A stretch of DNA of 6,426 nt, taken from NCBI GenBank assembly GCA_026387165.1, contig JAPLMG010000234.1, positions 1 through 6,426 on the forward strand, written 5' to 3'. Shown here in pieces: positions 5,276 to 6,426 of this stretch (its first letter is position 1; every line of letters starts with the position of its first letter). The stretch is from Candidatus Omnitrophota bacterium (GTDB lineage: Bacteria; Omnitrophota; Gorgyraeia; 2-01-FULL-45-10). The notes beneath the pieces are model-generated. The model was not told the DNA's origin, searched no databases, and worked only from the letters and a program-made list of their open reading frames with translations. The translations under genes were made by a program, and so were the position numbers.

Positions 5276-6426
5276 ATGATCCTCCCGCTCAAAGAAAAGA
5301 TACTGAAGATATTCATGGACAAGCATCTTCTTAAAGAGGCTGACCTCGAGAAGGCGCTTAAAGTACAGAGAGAGAAGGGCGGATCATTAAGCGGTATACT
5401 TGTAGAGCTGGGGATGGTCTCAAGAGACGATTTGATGGTAGCGCTGAGCCAGGAGCTCGACATCCCGCCCATAAACCTTGCCAGATACAAGATAGATCCC
5501 AATGTTATAAAGTTGATCCCGAAAAAGATGGCGAAGCGTTACCAGATAGTGCCGATATCAAAGATGGGCAATACTTTAGTCGTCGCCATGGTGGACCCGC
5601 TTAACATATTTGCCATAGACGACATAAAGGCTGTCACAGGGTTCAATATAAGCCCCATAATTACGGCCGACGAGGATATCAAGGAAGCCATAAGCCAATA
5701 TTACGAAGAGAATACATACACAGCCATCGAAAAGATAGTTGATGATATGAAGGGCACCGTAGATATAAACGTGATCGAAGAGATATCCAGCCAGGATTTC
5801 GAGAGCGTGTCCCAAATTGCCCAACATGAAAATATAACGCAGGATGCCCCCGTTGTAAAGATACTGAACTTAATTCTCACGGAAGCCTTAAACTATAGAT
5901 CGAGCGATATCCTTATAGAGCCGCTCGAGCACGAGGTCCGTGTAAGATACAGGGTGGACGGAATCCTGCAGGATTCCAAGCGCCCGCCGAAGGCGCTTCA
6001 TAATTCCATAGTATCGCGCCTTAAAGTCATGGCATCGCTCGATATAGCGGAGAGAAGGCTGCCTCAGGACGGAAGGTTCAAGATCAGGCTGCATGGACGA
6101 GAGGTGGACTTCAGGATCTCGGTTCTGCCATCCAGCAGAGGTGAGAAGGTCGCGCTGAGGATCCTTGACAAGTCTCAGGCGAGCCTCGACCTGGGGAAGC
6201 TGGGGTTTGATAAGAAGTCCCTTGAAGAAATACAGAAGGGCGCCATGAGACCGCACGGCATGATACTCATATGCGGGCCGACAGGCTGCGGAAAGACCAC
6301 GACGCTTTACTCGATACTCGATTATATAAATTCACCGGAAGATAATGTGGTAACCGTAGAAGATCCTGTGGAGTATATCATCGATGGAATAAATCAGGTG
6401 ACCGCGAGGCCGAGCATAGGGCTTAC
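5276..6426 (+). CDS. pilB: PilB/GspE-type pilus assembly or secretion ATPase, 3' end outside window
   Basis: This is the cytoplasmic ATPase that powers pilin assembly (PilB) or type II secretion (GspE). With pilT next door, PilB is more likely. 383 residues are visible; about 180 more (Walker B, His box, tetracysteine zinc site) should follow. An MshEN domain (1 to about 143) comes first, with motifs at 8-31 and 37-60 whose RLG positions read KIL and SLS, so nucleotide binding there is doubtful. A linker leads to APVVKILNLIL (191-201) and SSDILIEP (209-216; the family usually has SDIHIEP, so a His is lost), RYRVDG (224-229) and RLPQDGR (261-267). Walker A is GPTGCGKTT (334-342), with Cys in place of the common Ser, and the Asp box is VEDPVEY (361-367). 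ATG 5276 is the only start keeping the MshEN motif whole. It has no clear Shine-Dalgarno and follows the previous stop by three bases, suggesting translational coupling. Confidence 0.92.
   Translation, partial: MILPLKEKILKIFMDKHLLKEADLEKALKVQREKGGSLSGILVELGMVSRDDLMVALSQELDIPPINLARYKIDPNVIKLIPKKMAKRYQIVPISKMGNTLVVAMVDPLNIFAIDDIKAVTGFNISPIITADEDIKEAISQYYEENTYTAIEKIVDDMKGTVDINVIEEISSQDFESVSQIAQHENITQDAPVVKILNLILTEALNYRSSDILIEPLEHEVRVRYRVDGILQDSKRPPKALHNSIVSRLKVMASLDIAERRLPQDGRFKIRLHGREVDFRISVLPSSRGEKVALRILDKSQASLDLGKLGFDKKSLEEIQKGAMRPHGMILICGPTGCGKTTTLYSILDYINSPEDNVVTVEDPVEYIIDGINQVTARPSIGL

Noticed and set aside
5315..5317. Alternative ATG start for the PilB/GspE gene
   Set aside because: It is in frame but would remove half of the first MshEN motif, so the start at 5276 is preferred.
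5888..6256. Minus-strand 122-codon frame opposite the PilB/GspE gene
   Set aside because: The plus strand encodes conserved ATPase motifs throughout; the reverse frame has none.

Overview
The window reads as a piece of a bacterial genome or metagenome contig of moderate GC. Its genes favour ATA for isoleucine and AGA/AGG for arginine. The gene content is a TIGR03960-type radical SAM protein, a type IV pilus ATPase set and several MshEN-type domains. This would suit an uncultured lineage such as Omnitrophota or a relative, but that placement is a guess from style and content, with no marker gene to support it.

Region by region: (1) Positions 1-614 hold no convincing intact gene. The first 85 bases look like a minus-strand Glu/Pro/Val-rich repeat tail that runs into a stop codon with no start. 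From 128 to 573 there is a nested set of inverted repeats, with a GC-rich double hairpin (401-490) near the centre and an AT-rich block (177-317) that appears to split the left arm. (2) Positions 615-2176 hold a TIGR03960-type radical SAM gene that is broken. The frame that starts at 615 loses homology near base 1926, and the family's C-terminal segment continues in another frame to 2176, with about 50 codons apparently missing. (3) A near-perfect sigma70 promoter (2154-2182) lies inside the 3' end of that broken gene. It faces a co-directional cluster that runs to the right edge: a membrane HAMP-GAF-GGDEF protein with a degenerate active site (2230-3648), the retraction ATPase PilT (3710-4774), a small stand-alone MshEN-domain protein (4823-5272), and a PilB/GspE-type assembly ATPase that leaves the window (5276-6426).

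Working together: PilB-type and PilT-type ATPases drive extension and retraction of a type IV pilus. The neighbours suggest control by cyclic-di-GMP-related modules. The GGDEF domain has lost the residues needed for synthesis and probably acts as a sensor or scaffold. The MshEN fold, known to bind c-di-GMP in MshE-type ATPases, occurs twice back to back. One copy is a separate small protein that keeps more of the motif, and the other is a more degenerate copy fused to the ATPase. The two lie in the same reading frame, separated only by TAA GAG before the ATG, and the second has no visible Shine-Dalgarno. This split tandem MshEN arrangement and the composite palindrome at the left are the most unusual parts of the window.
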